A DNA stretch of 64,000 bases from Paeniglutamicibacter antarcticus (GTDB lineage Bacteria; Actinomycetota; Actinomycetes; Actinomycetales; Micrococcaceae): the NCBI RefSeq assembly GCF_900010755.1, contig NZ_CZJT01000091.1, forward strand, positions 112,173 to 176,172, given 5' to 3'. The translations under genes were made by a program, and so were the position numbers. The notes beneath the pieces were generated by a model that worked only from the letters and a program-made list of their open reading frames with translations, searched no databases and was not told the origin of the DNA. This document shows positions 54,950 to 63,875 of the stretch, in pieces; the first letter of the stretch is position 1; each line of letters opens with the position of its first letter.

Positions 54950-56320
54950 ATGAAAAATCAGGACAAGCCGTTAATCAGCGTGGTCATTGCGACGCGAAAT
55001 CGGGCCAACTTGCTTAAGCAAAGTATGCACTCGGTTCTTAGCCAAACCTTCCGGGACCTCGAATTGATCGTTGTTGACGATGGCTCAAGTGACAATACGC
55101 GTGAAATTGTTGAATCTATGAACGACACACGTGTTACGTATGTACGCGAGCAAGGACGTGGAATTTCTGCTGCTCGGAATACGGGAGCCGATCACTCCAA
55201 TGGACTTTGGACAGCGGTCCATGATGATGACGACATAATGTTGCCGTCACGGCTAGAAAAACAGCTTGAGTTCGCGAATGATTCAGTTGATTTCATATAT
55301 GGGGCATTCATTAATTTTGACGACGAGTCAGCCCAGCTTCAGCTTCATCACGGCAGAAACTACGGATATGGTCCTGCACTAATGAGCGGTTTCGCACCAG
55401 GGCATTCTACTTGGCTCGTGCGGACCGAATTGCTCAGAAAGTTCCGTTACGACGAAGGTATTGAGAGCGCGGTCGACAACAATTTAACGTTCCGGATGCT
55501 GCGATCAGGAATTAGGTTCAAACACAGCGGCGTTGTCTGTCTCCTCCGGAGAGTACATAGCGGTCGGATTACTGATCAAGGCGGTCAAGGGCAGAAATAT
55601 GTCGCTCAGATGAACCTGGAATTCATTAGACGCGGGTTCAGCAGTGAAGAAATCGACACTTTGAGTCAGGAAGCTCGTCGAGATTGGGGCCCGGTTGATA
55701 AGAAAAACTGGGAAACGAAGTTCTTAGGATTCATTCCGGACCACCTCGTTAAGCGATCAGGCTACCTAGTCACAGCCACCGACGTTGACGGCTCCATTGG
55801 GAGAGTTAAACGACTAGATCTCGCTGATGTTGGAGGAATGGATTGGTTTGAATTCGTTGAGCGGTGTGGTAATGGAGCGAACCAGGACTACGTATCGATT
55901 CGAGTTCGAGAACGGCCCGAGATTGAATCCTTGATTCAAGATATTGAAATCGATCCTCAAAACACGAAGAAAAATAACACCCAGTTACTTACCGAATTTG
56001 TATTGAACAGAATGGATACCATTTCGGATGAATTCTTCGGTCACTACCCGTATGTTGCCTTAGTAGTCGGCGACTCACGTATTTGGACGGAGAAGCAGCG
56101 ATCTATCGCGTTGCGTCGTTTTGTGAGTGGTGGCGAAATGGACGAAGTGACAGCTGGGATCATCCAGTTCAGTTCTCTAGAAGCTGCCGATGGACTCAAA
56201 AGCGCGATCTTCGAGGGCACAGGACTCCAGTATCGGATTTTCGCCAACGGAGACTTGGCATCTGTACAAGACCGGGTTTCTAACGAGCTCACGCCCGGTC
56301 CAGGCAATCCGTCAATCTGA
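54950..56320 (+). CDS. Glycosyltransferase family 2 with C-terminal extension
   Basis: 456 aa from the ATG at 54950; a TTG at 54944 is nearer the AAGGAT site and is an alternative. GT-A fold: PLISVVIATRNRANLLKQS, LIVVDDGSSDNT, the DxD-like metal motif in VHDDDDIML, and a GHSTWLVR acceptor region. Residues beyond about 230 form an uncharacterised extension. It should transfer a sugar from a nucleotide donor in the cytosol to a growing glycan. It sits between small protein S1 and unknown protein A, in an operon. Confidence 0.85.
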   Translation: MKNQDKPLISVVIATRNRANLLKQSMHSVLSQTFRDLELIVVDDGSSDNTREIVESMNDTRVTYVREQGRGISAARNTGADHSNGLWTAVHDDDDIMLPSRLEKQLEFANDSVDFIYGAFINFDDESAQLQLHHGRNYGYGPALMSGFAPGHSTWLVRTELLRKFRYDEGIESAVDNNLTFRMLRSGIRFKHSGVVCLLRRVHSGRITDQGGQGQKYVAQMNLEFIRRGFSSEEIDTLSQEARRDWGPVDKKNWETKFLGFIPDHLVKRSGYLVTATDVDGSIGRVKRLDLADVGGMDWFEFVERCGNGANQDYVSIRVRERPEIESLIQDIEIDPQNTKKNNTQLLTEFVLNRMDTISDEFFGHYPYVALVVGDSRIWTEKQRSIALRRFVSGGEMDEVTAGIIQFSSLEAADGLKSAIFEGTGLQYRIFANGDLASVQDRVSNELTPGPGNPSI

Positions 56321-56333
56321 AAGACAGCATAAA

Positions 56334-56969
56334 ATGCAAATCATATTCGAATCAATGCCCGGCTTCGGAAAAGCTTCTTTAAGGGCTCAAATAGAGCAAA
56401 ATGAAACAATTCCAAGTTTGGCAGATCTGCTATTTGATATTTCGCCGAAGAATGTGAGCCCAACGCAGATTGCCGTCGCAGGAGCATTGCTGTTCGGAGA
56501 AAATGCTACGACGAGACTCAGAGTTGACGGGAAAATGCGCCACGCTGATGTCGCGGAGCTTTCTCAAATAGTTGGGGCAGCTGTTGAACCGGATGCCGAT
56601 GTCGGAGCGTCTCAAGATATTGAGAGCTTAAGTGAATTACCAATGAAGGTGACATCCCTTCGGGTTACTTTCACTGAGGAATTAGCTTCTGAAACACCGG
56701 GACGGGACGTGACGAAACTGACCTTAATTCCAAGTCAGCGCTATTTTGGCGGTCTACTTGGGGTAAAGGAATCGGTTATTGCTTCGAATGCCTGGCTGCA
56801 TGCGACGTATGTTCTTCCTGCCCGCGTACTGGCAGCTGCCGGTGTCCTGTTCGCAAATGACTTTTTAGCGGCCGGACTGATTTTGCCGGATGTTCCGGTC
56901 CAAGAAAAAGTATTCATTGCGAAACTTTGTCGCGTGGTAGGGCTCGAAACCACTTTTGAGGCAATTTGA
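56334..56969 (+). CDS. Protein of unknown function, island family A
   Basis: 211 aa. I find no known domain. It is a paralog of the 209-aa protein at 61764: shared patterns are RYFGGLLG...VIASNAWLHA against KYAGFLQK...VASNAYLLA, and VLAAAGVLFANDFLAAGLILPD against VLAVAVLVAEDLGVGALQIDE. The first half, with QIAVAGALLFGE, also aligns with RVALASYLAFGA. It has no signal peptide or transmembrane helix. It follows a GT2 gene in both modules, so it may shape or tether the glycan product or bind the enzyme. Stop and next start overlap (TGATG). Confidence 0.6.
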   Translation: MQIIFESMPGFGKASLRAQIEQNETIPSLADLLFDISPKNVSPTQIAVAGALLFGENATTRLRVDGKMRHADVAELSQIVGAAVEPDADVGASQDIESLSELPMKVTSLRVTFTEELASETPGRDVTKLTLIPSQRYFGGLLGVKESVIASNAWLHATYVLPARVLAAAGVLFANDFLAAGLILPDVPVQEKVFIAKLCRVVGLETTFEAI

Positions 56970-58786
56970 TGATCATCGAGGACGAGTCGCCGACGGCGGT
57001 GGTCGTTAGAGATACCAAGCAAGATCAGAAGTCAAGCACGCTCATAATGAGATCCGCGCTCTTGCGGGCACTGTCCGATAGTCGAGTGCCTACGGTAATA
57101 ACGCATACGCAAGAGTTGGACAAAGTATACAACTCGCTCAGAGACGCTTCTAACGTTGTGGTTTTCACCGATAGTCTTCGAGCTTTAAAATCTGTCAAAA
57201 AATGCTTTCCAGTAAAAATGGGCTGGTCGTTTGTACTCACGGTTGTACCGACAGCTTATTCCGGCTGGGGTAAACGAACTTTGACTTGGTCCAAAGGCCT
57301 GAGTGATGAATGTGATAGAGATACCGTTATCCTCACAGATAGCCAGATTTCTCGGCGTGTCTTAGAAAAAGAACTCGCGTCATATCGTGCGGATGTTCGT
57401 ATTTTATCACCAGAATGGGACGAAATTGAGAACGGCGAACTGGATCCATCAAGCAAATGGGATTCGGATCTCCTACAGGCTCAGGATGGCAATGCAGATG
57501 AATCCAAGTCTAATTACTGGAGTTTCGGATTATCAAAGACTGCCGCACTTTCCACGAATCTTCCTTTTGGCGGGTTAGATTGGGGTTTTCGTCCTCGTAA
57601 TCACTCCACTTTGTCGAACCGACGTCGGCCTTTACGAAATACTCAGAATCAGCCACGATCTGCGGCAAACCAAATTTCCAATGCGAGCCTTGTTAAACGT
57701 CTCATGAACGAAAAGACTCTAGCTGGTGCACCACGTAACATCGGTATTCTCGGCACGAAATTGACGTTCATTGATGAGCTGGGTAGAGATTTGGCTCGTA
57801 AATCGGGGTCCACGGTGAGCTTTGACGAATGGGAGCATCTTGCTGCACCGCCAGATCCTGGACATTCTCAGTCACTCTTAGATCGTTCCGACGTAATAAT
57901 CGGCGAGTGGGCCCGACCAAACAATGTCTGGATACAAGAGCGAGCCCCAAAGGATAAGAGGCTTATAGTTCGAGCGCACAGATATGAAGTCACGGTTGAC
58001 TTTCCGAATCAAATTGATATGAAGCGTTATTTTGCTGGGGTTGCAATTGTTCCTTGGGTGGGAAGAACTCTTGTTCAAGAGTTCGATTGGCCTGTCAATA
58101 AGATGGTTTACATTCCTAATTACGTAAACTCGCGATACTTTCGTAGAGAGAAACTCGAAGGCGCAGAATTTACTTTGGGCATCGTAGGTATCACGCCCGA
58201 TCTAAAGCGTTTGGATCTGGCTCTGGATCTGTTAGAACGTTTGAGGTCGGTTGATCTCCGGTACTCATTAAGAGTAAGAGGGGATTTACCAACCACGCAT
58301 ATCAATTGGGAAAAGCAACCCGTCCAGGCTGAGCAATGGGGGAGCGTTCTCCGGAGACTGGAACAGAATCCCCTATTACGTAATTCTGTTCATTTCGATA
58401 CCCCGGGTCGTGATATGGCGGCTTGGTATCAGCAAATTGGAGTGATTCTTTCGACCTCAGATATTGAGGGTTCCCATGTTGCATTGGCAGAAGGAATTGC
58501 TTCGGGTGCGTTGCCAGTTGCAAGAAAATGGCCAGGTATTGAAACCCTTTGGCCAAAAGATTTTGTATTCCAAAACATCGACGACGCGGTGAAGTGGGTT
58601 CTTAGGTCAAGAAACGTCCGATGGCGAACAGCGCAAGTCCAACGGTTCTCTGGTTTAAGATGTCTGGATCAAGATCGCGTTCTGGGTGCATGGTGGGATC
58701 TTGTCAATGGACGAATAGAACAAGCTCAAAGCGCTTTTGGGCCTATCGATTGGAATGCCCCTTTATATGAGGGGATCAGCTCGTGA
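56969..58786 (+). CDS. Glycosyltransferase, GT-B fold with GT4-type C-terminal domain
   Basis: 605 aa from the ATG at 56969, sharing one base with the preceding stop. The C-terminal half has the GT4 pattern: GIVGITPDLKRLDLALDLLE, then the EX7E motif in DIEGSHVALAEGIASGALPVA. The N-terminal 230 residues are an additional region without a clear match (a predicted alpha/beta module). It likely adds an internal sugar in the surface polysaccharide. The next gene overlaps by 4 bp (GTGA), so translation is coupled. Confidence 0.8.
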   Translation: MIIEDESPTAVVVRDTKQDQKSSTLIMRSALLRALSDSRVPTVITHTQELDKVYNSLRDASNVVVFTDSLRALKSVKKCFPVKMGWSFVLTVVPTAYSGWGKRTLTWSKGLSDECDRDTVILTDSQISRRVLEKELASYRADVRILSPEWDEIENGELDPSSKWDSDLLQAQDGNADESKSNYWSFGLSKTAALSTNLPFGGLDWGFRPRNHSTLSNRRRPLRNTQNQPRSAANQISNASLVKRLMNEKTLAGAPRNIGILGTKLTFIDELGRDLARKSGSTVSFDEWEHLAAPPDPGHSQSLLDRSDVIIGEWARPNNVWIQERAPKDKRLIVRAHRYEVTVDFPNQIDMKRYFAGVAIVPWVGRTLVQEFDWPVNKMVYIPNYVNSRYFRREKLEGAEFTLGIVGITPDLKRLDLALDLLERLRSVDLRYSLRVRGDLPTTHINWEKQPVQAEQWGSVLRRLEQNPLLRNSVHFDTPGRDMAAWYQQIGVILSTSDIEGSHVALAEGIASGALPVARKWPGIETLWPKDFVFQNIDDAVKWVLRSRNVRWRTAQVQRFSGLRCLDQDRVLGAWWDLVNGRIEQAQSAFGPIDWNAPLYEGISS

Positions 58787-59451
58787 GTGGCGATGATTTG
58801 AAGGTAATTGTTGATATGCAAGATGACGACAAAATGACGGGTCAGAAGCAAGAAAGCTCTGGCGATTGGACTGCAGAGTTTGATAGTCTTCGGGGAAGAA
58901 TTTCAGATTTAGAACGCACTGTACGTTTTCTATCGGATGCAAAGTCAAAACAAGACCCGGCGGGTCGCCCCGCCTTCAAACGTCCAGAACACGTCACTGT
59001 GGGTGAAGGATGCCGGATCGGCAATGGAGTGACGTTTTCGTCCTCAGAAATCTCGCCTATTTTAATCGGGGACCGAACCAGGATCTTGCGAGGAAGCGAA
59101 TTACTTGGTCCCCTGACGATCGGTTCACGTGTCTTTATTAATCGCGATGCCTACATTCGTTCCAACGTGACGATCGGAGATGGAGTTTCCATTGGACCAT
59201 TTGTTCGGCTCATCACAGATTCACACCACATTGGGGAAGTTGGCCACAGGGCCGGACCTGGAAAAATTGAAGAGATCCTCGTTGGCGAAGGTGCCTGGAT
59301 TGGTGCTGGTGTGACAGTGCTGGGCGGGGTCACTATTGGTGCCGGATCGATTGTAGCTGCAGGTGCATTGGTGAAAGACAATGTTCCGCCGAATTCAATC
59401 GTGGGTGGAGTTCCGGCCAAGATAATTCGTATCATTGAGGAAATTTTATAA
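58783..59451 (+). CDS. Hexapeptide-repeat acyltransferase with N-terminal coiled coil
   Basis: 222 aa; GTG start at 58783 overlapping the previous stop. A helical region (FDSLRGRISDLERTVRFLSDAKSK, likely coiled coil) precedes a left-handed beta-helix made of repeats such as VTVGEGCRIGNGV, PLTIGSRVFINRDAYI, VTIGDGVSIGPFV and VTIGAGSIVAAGAL. The catalytic His is in ITDSHHIGEVG. It ends IVGGVPAKII. It should O-acetylate (or otherwise acylate) sugars using acyl-CoA, decorating the polysaccharide. Confidence 0.88.
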   Translation: MSGDDLKVIVDMQDDDKMTGQKQESSGDWTAEFDSLRGRISDLERTVRFLSDAKSKQDPAGRPAFKRPEHVTVGEGCRIGNGVTFSSSEISPILIGDRTRILRGSELLGPLTIGSRVFINRDAYIRSNVTIGDGVSIGPFVRLITDSHHIGEVGHRAGPGKIEEILVGEGAWIGAGVTVLGGVTIGAGSIVAAGALVKDNVPPNSIVGGVPAKIIRIIEEIL

Positions 59452-59870
59452 TGATTGAACTTTTTCCCTGCAATCAAAAAATGGACTTCGAATTACCTGA
59501 AGATTGTGTTGAAGCAAGAATAGTTGCTATATTTAAACGTGATCTCTTGGAACGTGAATACATAATTACCGTTTGCGATGCTGTAGGAAACGTTGAAAAT
59601 AGTTCGCCGATAAGCGGCCTTTCATGGTCTTCAAACCTTCAATCGGCATTTGTTTATATTTCCGAGTTACCTCAGGGAAAAATGTATGTGAGTCCACTTT
59701 TTGAAGTTTCGGGAAAAACTTCGACTGTCCGGGTGGAGTGTAAATCTTGGAAATCGAATGGCACAAGCCCTGAGCTATCTCTTGACGGGTTCGCCCTGGA
59801 AGTTTTTCTGAAATTGCCCGATTCTGCAAAAGAAGGCTATCGAATGTTCATTCCCGGAAAGAAGGTCTGA
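59451..59870 (+). CDS. Small protein of unknown function, island pair S2
   Basis: 139 aa, paralogous to S1 at 54511 (see the shared SSxLxxxxxY pattern and TSTVRV..KSW). It is beta-rich and cytosolic by appearance. Its ATG shares a base with the previous stop (TAATG), and the next gene starts 2 bp after its stop. Like S1 it directly precedes a GT2 gene. No known family. Confidence 0.65.
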   Translation: MIELFPCNQKMDFELPEDCVEARIVAIFKRDLLEREYIITVCDAVGNVENSSPISGLSWSSNLQSAFVYISELPQGKMYVSPLFEVSGKTSTVRVECKSWKSNGTSPELSLDGFALEVFLKLPDSAKEGYRMFIPGKKV

Positions 59871-59871
59871 C

Positions 59872-61767
59872 TTGTTACCCTTTGATATTTCCGTTGTTAT
59901 CGGCTTTCGAGACTGGGGGCCTGAACGGCTTCGATTGTCTCTCGAGTCAATTCAGGCTGCTTTCGGAAATTGCCGTGGTGAAACGATCCTTGTTGACTAC
60001 GGATCGAAGGACGCTGGCCCTGCCCGTAGAGCCGCAGAAATTTCCGGGGCCCAACTGGTTCGCATTGATGATGCCAAGGTTTGGTCTCGTTCACGTGCTC
60101 TAAACGCTGGATTTGCCGCGGCGAAGGGTGACTTGCTTATTTCGACGGACGCGGACATGCTTTTCGAACCCGGCACCTTACAGGTTATTCATTCTTGGTG
60201 GGTTAGATCAGGGTCAAGTGCGCTTTTCTTACAATGCCGCGATCTTCCAGAAAATCTATCTGTGCAAGACCTGTCTACTGGTCTAATGGACTGGCGAGAA
60301 CTTGAACAGGTGTCTCAGCTCAGGCCGCGTTGGGGAGTAGGTGGGATGATGGCAATTGATCGAGAATCTTTTGGTGTCATTCGTGGTTTTGATGAAAGGA
60401 TGCACACATACGGTCGTGAAGACATGGACTTTGCTGCTCGTGCTCGTCGTAGTGGTTTGAGGATGGTTTGGGTCGAAGACTCGCGTGCCCGTATGTATCA
60501 TATGTGGCATCCGTCTTCATCAGATGCAGTCATGAAATCTCCTGAGGCACAATCAGCACTCAAGCAGAATAGAAGAATTTTTGATGATGACCAAACGGTA
60601 GTCCGCAATCGTACGGTTTGGCGGCATACCCAGCCTGATGCAAAGCCTATCGTCAGTATCTGCCTTCCAAATGGTTTTTCTGCAACTTCTGATAGCGACT
60701 TAGAAAGTATGCTAGCGCTCCAAAGTGTTTGTGATATTGAGGTTTTGTTACCATCAACAGGTGAGTTCCATCTGGGCGAGAACTTGAATTCGATCGTACG
60801 AGTCGAGAATTGTCTTGATGGCGATCTCAAATCTTTGCTAGCGGTGGCTACTGGAAATTTAACAATCATTCTTGACCAAGATTACAGTCTGCCTGAGACC
60901 TTTTTGGAAGAGCTTCTGGCTTCCATGCACGGCGCGGTCCGTGCCGTTGTGCCCTATCGGGTAGCATTTGACCCAATGTCCGGCGGATTGGAGATCATCC
61001 CTGAGGACGACCGTTCAATTGCATCCCCCATGGGGGGTGTACTCATTGATACCAATATTCTTAGATCCCTGGTTAGCGAAGAGATTACTTGCGACTCCAG
61101 ATCTGATTTTTTAGAGTTGCTGAACAATCTTGGTGTTGAATCCGCCCATTCAGAAAAATCTATTTGTCTCATTAAAGCTAATGAAACGATTCAGGTGACG
61201 GCAAATTTGGATGCGCTGCCTGTTGAGGTCAAGAAGACAATGGAGCAACTGTTACCAGGGCGACCCGTTGCGAGGGTCGCTAACATTATCGATGGTCCTA
61301 TTGAAAACCTTGCGAGTGTAGATTTTGATGGCTCACTGCAGCTTTGCGTTATCAAGCGGAACGGGGACATTGCGTCAAGATCTGGCATTCTTGGCGACGC
61401 TTCGCTGGCCGACTTGGTTAAATTGCGAAAGAATGGATACCGCATTGAGGTTGAGTTCAAGAGGCACGAGTTGTCTGAAGGAACTGGGCGGGGCGTCGGC
61501 TGGATTGTAACTGAGATATATGAACCGATTGATGATCTAGATATTGATGCAATGTCTGTTATTGTTTGCGAAGGCGACACTCAGAACTCATCAACCAATG
61601 AACTACCTATTTTTCAATTAAGCATTGAGCGAATTGACATAAATGTTCACGATCAAAAAAGATTATTTTTCTGCCGGGATAGTAGTGAGGTAGAAAACGT
61701 GTTGAAGCATGTTGGAAATGATTTATCGCTTGTTTTAGTTGGATCTAATTTCGAAGAGCAATCATGA
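59872..61767 (+). CDS. Large glycosyltransferase family 2 protein (galactosyltransferase/polymerase-like)
   Basis: 631 aa; TTG start at 59872 with AAGG upstream. The GT-A domain shows ISVVIGFRDWG, DYGSKDAGPA, the DxD STDADMLF and the C-terminal signature WGVGGMMAIDRESFGVI...GFDERMHTYGREDMDFAAR, as in chondroitin-polymerase or GT7-like enzymes. Residues about 260-631 are an uncharacterised extension (beta-rich, with no second GxDxD). It overlaps the next gene by 4 bp (ATGA). It may build a repeating disaccharide, but donor and acceptor are unknown. Confidence 0.82.
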   Translation: MLPFDISVVIGFRDWGPERLRLSLESIQAAFGNCRGETILVDYGSKDAGPARRAAEISGAQLVRIDDAKVWSRSRALNAGFAAAKGDLLISTDADMLFEPGTLQVIHSWWVRSGSSALFLQCRDLPENLSVQDLSTGLMDWRELEQVSQLRPRWGVGGMMAIDRESFGVIRGFDERMHTYGREDMDFAARARRSGLRMVWVEDSRARMYHMWHPSSSDAVMKSPEAQSALKQNRRIFDDDQTVVRNRTVWRHTQPDAKPIVSICLPNGFSATSDSDLESMLALQSVCDIEVLLPSTGEFHLGENLNSIVRVENCLDGDLKSLLAVATGNLTIILDQDYSLPETFLEELLASMHGAVRAVVPYRVAFDPMSGGLEIIPEDDRSIASPMGGVLIDTNILRSLVSEEITCDSRSDFLELLNNLGVESAHSEKSICLIKANETIQVTANLDALPVEVKKTMEQLLPGRPVARVANIIDGPIENLASVDFDGSLQLCVIKRNGDIASRSGILGDASLADLVKLRKNGYRIEVEFKRHELSEGTGRGVGWIVTEIYEPIDDLDIDAMSVIVCEGDTQNSSTNELPIFQLSIERIDINVHDQKRLFFCRDSSEVENVLKHVGNDLSLVLVGSNFEEQS

Positions 61768-62393
61768 AGATATCGCAAAAAATTGATGAGCGGGGACGTT
61801 TCTCCCTAGCTTTTGAAGTGGAAGCATATGATGCCACCCCTCCGGTTGGCCGGCTAGACGTCGACTACACTCCCATCGCGAGGGGTCAGGATCGTGTTGC
61901 TCTTGCCTCATACCTCGCTTTTGGCGCTTGGATTAGTGGGGGTGTGAGCTTCCCTAATCCCGTTTCGCCGGAGTTGGCTTCAGCGATAGAGAGTGATGCT
62001 GCTCCGGTGCGCATTCGACCCCAACAGGTGGACTACGTGCCAAGGCGCATCTCTTCGAGCTCGGCTTGTGCGAAAGTAGTCGTCGGGCAGCAAGATGTCG
62101 ATTCCGCGATGAGCCAATCGATTAGGGTACTCCCAAGGGGTAAGTATGCGGGCTTTCTTCAAAAGGACGGTCGAATGCAGGTTGCGTCCAACGCATACTT
62201 ATTGGCTGGCTGTCTTTCGGAGTGGGTGCAGTATCGACCTGTGCTAGCGGTTGCTGTATTGGTGGCAGAGGACTTGGGTGTTGGCGCACTGCAAATTGAT
62301 GAAAACATTGTTGAAGAGGAACGTTTTAAATTGCAGTCACTGTTGGGTGCCGTTGGGCTTCGCTTGACAACGGATAATAGTCGAATTGTATAG
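61764..62393 (+). CDS. Protein of unknown function, island family B
   Basis: 209 aa, overlapping the GT2 gene by 4 bp. Paralog of the protein at 56334 (see there). The middle contains VSFPNPVSPELASAI and RVLPRGKYAGFLQKDGRMQVASNAYLLAG. No signal peptide, membrane helix or known domain is seen. The conserved core (aromatic-rich SNA[WY]L segment followed by V-x-A-x-V-L pattern) suggests one fold shared by both copies. Confidence 0.6.
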   Translation: MKISQKIDERGRFSLAFEVEAYDATPPVGRLDVDYTPIARGQDRVALASYLAFGAWISGGVSFPNPVSPELASAIESDAAPVRIRPQQVDYVPRRISSSSACAKVVVGQQDVDSAMSQSIRVLPRGKYAGFLQKDGRMQVASNAYLLAGCLSEWVQYRPVLAVAVLVAEDLGVGALQIDENIVEEERFKLQSLLGAVGLRLTTDNSRIV

Positions 62394-62460
62394 CGGCTTG
62401 ATTGTTGACTCTTGTTCGTTTGTGTAAATCGGGTAAGTTAATTAGAGAGAAGAGAATTAG

Positions 62461-63774
62461 ATGAGAATTTCAGTAATTGGCTGTGGTTATCTTGGCGCAG
62501 TTCACGCTGCTGCGATGGCGAAACTCGGGCATGACGTCATTGGTATTGATGTAGATGAACGCAAAATTGACGACCTTCAGGCTTCCAAAGCTCCTTTCTT
62601 CGAGCCAGGTTTGACGGAATTGCTCAGTGAGGTTCAAGGTTCCGGGTCGCTTTCGTTCTCAACGAATATTGCTGATGCGGCGGACGCTGACGTGCACTTT
62701 CTTTGCGTGGGCACGCCGCAGCGGAAGGGTGAGAACGCGGCTGACCTCAGGTATGTGGATGCCGGATTTAGGGCGATTGCGGAGCAAATCAAGCCCGGAG
62801 CCCTCATCGCAGGAAAGTCAACAGTTCCTGTTGGAACAGCTGCGCGACTTGCAGCTGAGTTAAGTGTGCTACAGCCCGGTGCCATGCTCGCATGGAATCC
62901 TGAATTCCTCCGTGAGGGGCATGCTGTCCAAGATACCCTCTCTCCAGACCGCCTTATCTATGGGATTCCAGACGGCCCACAAGGCCAGCGTGCTCTCGAG
63001 CTTTTGGATGACGTTTATCGGCAGATTTTGGATGCTGATACACCTCGGTTGACGATGGGATATGAAACTGCAGAGCTTGTAAAGACTTCTGCGAACTCAT
63101 TTCTTGCAACTAAGATCAGCTTTATTAATGCTATGGCGGAAATTTGTGAAGCAACAGGTGCCGATGTTAAAGTTTTGGCAGATTCGATAGGACTTGATGA
63201 TCGTATTGGACGGAAGTTCTTGAACGCCGGTGTTGGTTTCGGGGGCGGGTGCTTACCGAAGGATATCCGAGCATTCATGGCGCGTGCGGGTGAACTTGGG
63301 GCTGATCAAGCCCTTACTTTCCTGCGTGAAGTTGATGCGATCAATATGCGACGACGCGAAAGAGTTGTTGAACTTATTCGTGAAGAGCTTGGGGGATCAT
63401 TGTTGGGGAAGCGAATCACCGTTCTGGGTGCCGCTTTTAAGCCAAACTCGGATGATGTTCGAGATTCGCCAGCGCTGTCCGTCGGCGCTCAACTTCAACT
63501 CCTGGGAGCCATCGTTACTATGACGGATCCCGAAGCATTGGCTAATGCACGTATGCGCTTTCCTGAACTGCAGTACGAACAGAACTTGGAAGAAGCAATT
63601 GGAGGGGCTGAGGCCTTGGTATTGTTGACCGAGTGGAAGCAATTTACGGAGGCGGACCCGGTCGCATGGGCTCAACTCGTCAGTGTCCCATTGATTGTTG
63701 ACGGTAGGAATGCCCTAGACATAGACAAATGGCGTGAAGCAGGCTGGCATGTAAAGGCTATGGGCCGACCGTAA
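62461..63774 (+). CDS. ugd: UDP-glucose 6-dehydrogenase family protein
   Basis: 437 aa. The NAD fold is ISVIGCGYLGAVHAAAMAKLGH. The catalytic Cys is in GVGFGGGCLPKDIRAF, and STVPVGTA and the C-terminal LTEWKQF segment fit the UDP-glucose/GDP-mannose dehydrogenase family. It oxidises UDP-glucose to UDP-glucuronate, a likely building block of this locus. GDP-mannose dehydrogenase is the alternative. It lies 67 bp after the previous gene in the same direction, at the end of the island. Confidence 0.9.
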   Translation: MRISVIGCGYLGAVHAAAMAKLGHDVIGIDVDERKIDDLQASKAPFFEPGLTELLSEVQGSGSLSFSTNIADAADADVHFLCVGTPQRKGENAADLRYVDAGFRAIAEQIKPGALIAGKSTVPVGTAARLAAELSVLQPGAMLAWNPEFLREGHAVQDTLSPDRLIYGIPDGPQGQRALELLDDVYRQILDADTPRLTMGYETAELVKTSANSFLATKISFINAMAEICEATGADVKVLADSIGLDDRIGRKFLNAGVGFGGGCLPKDIRAFMARAGELGADQALTFLREVDAINMRRRERVVELIREELGGSLLGKRITVLGAAFKPNSDDVRDSPALSVGAQLQLLGAIVTMTDPEALANARMRFPELQYEQNLEEAIGGAEALVLLTEWKQFTEADPVAWAQLVSVPLIVDGRNALDIDKWREAGWHVKAMGRP

Positions 63775-63875
63775 CGTCTGCCTATTGTTGTTGTGGTTCG
63801 GGGCGAATCTCGTGGCGAGTTCCGTTTAAGTTTGCCAAATAGCGCCTCTTGGTAGTGTTGTTCCGGCGACGACAT

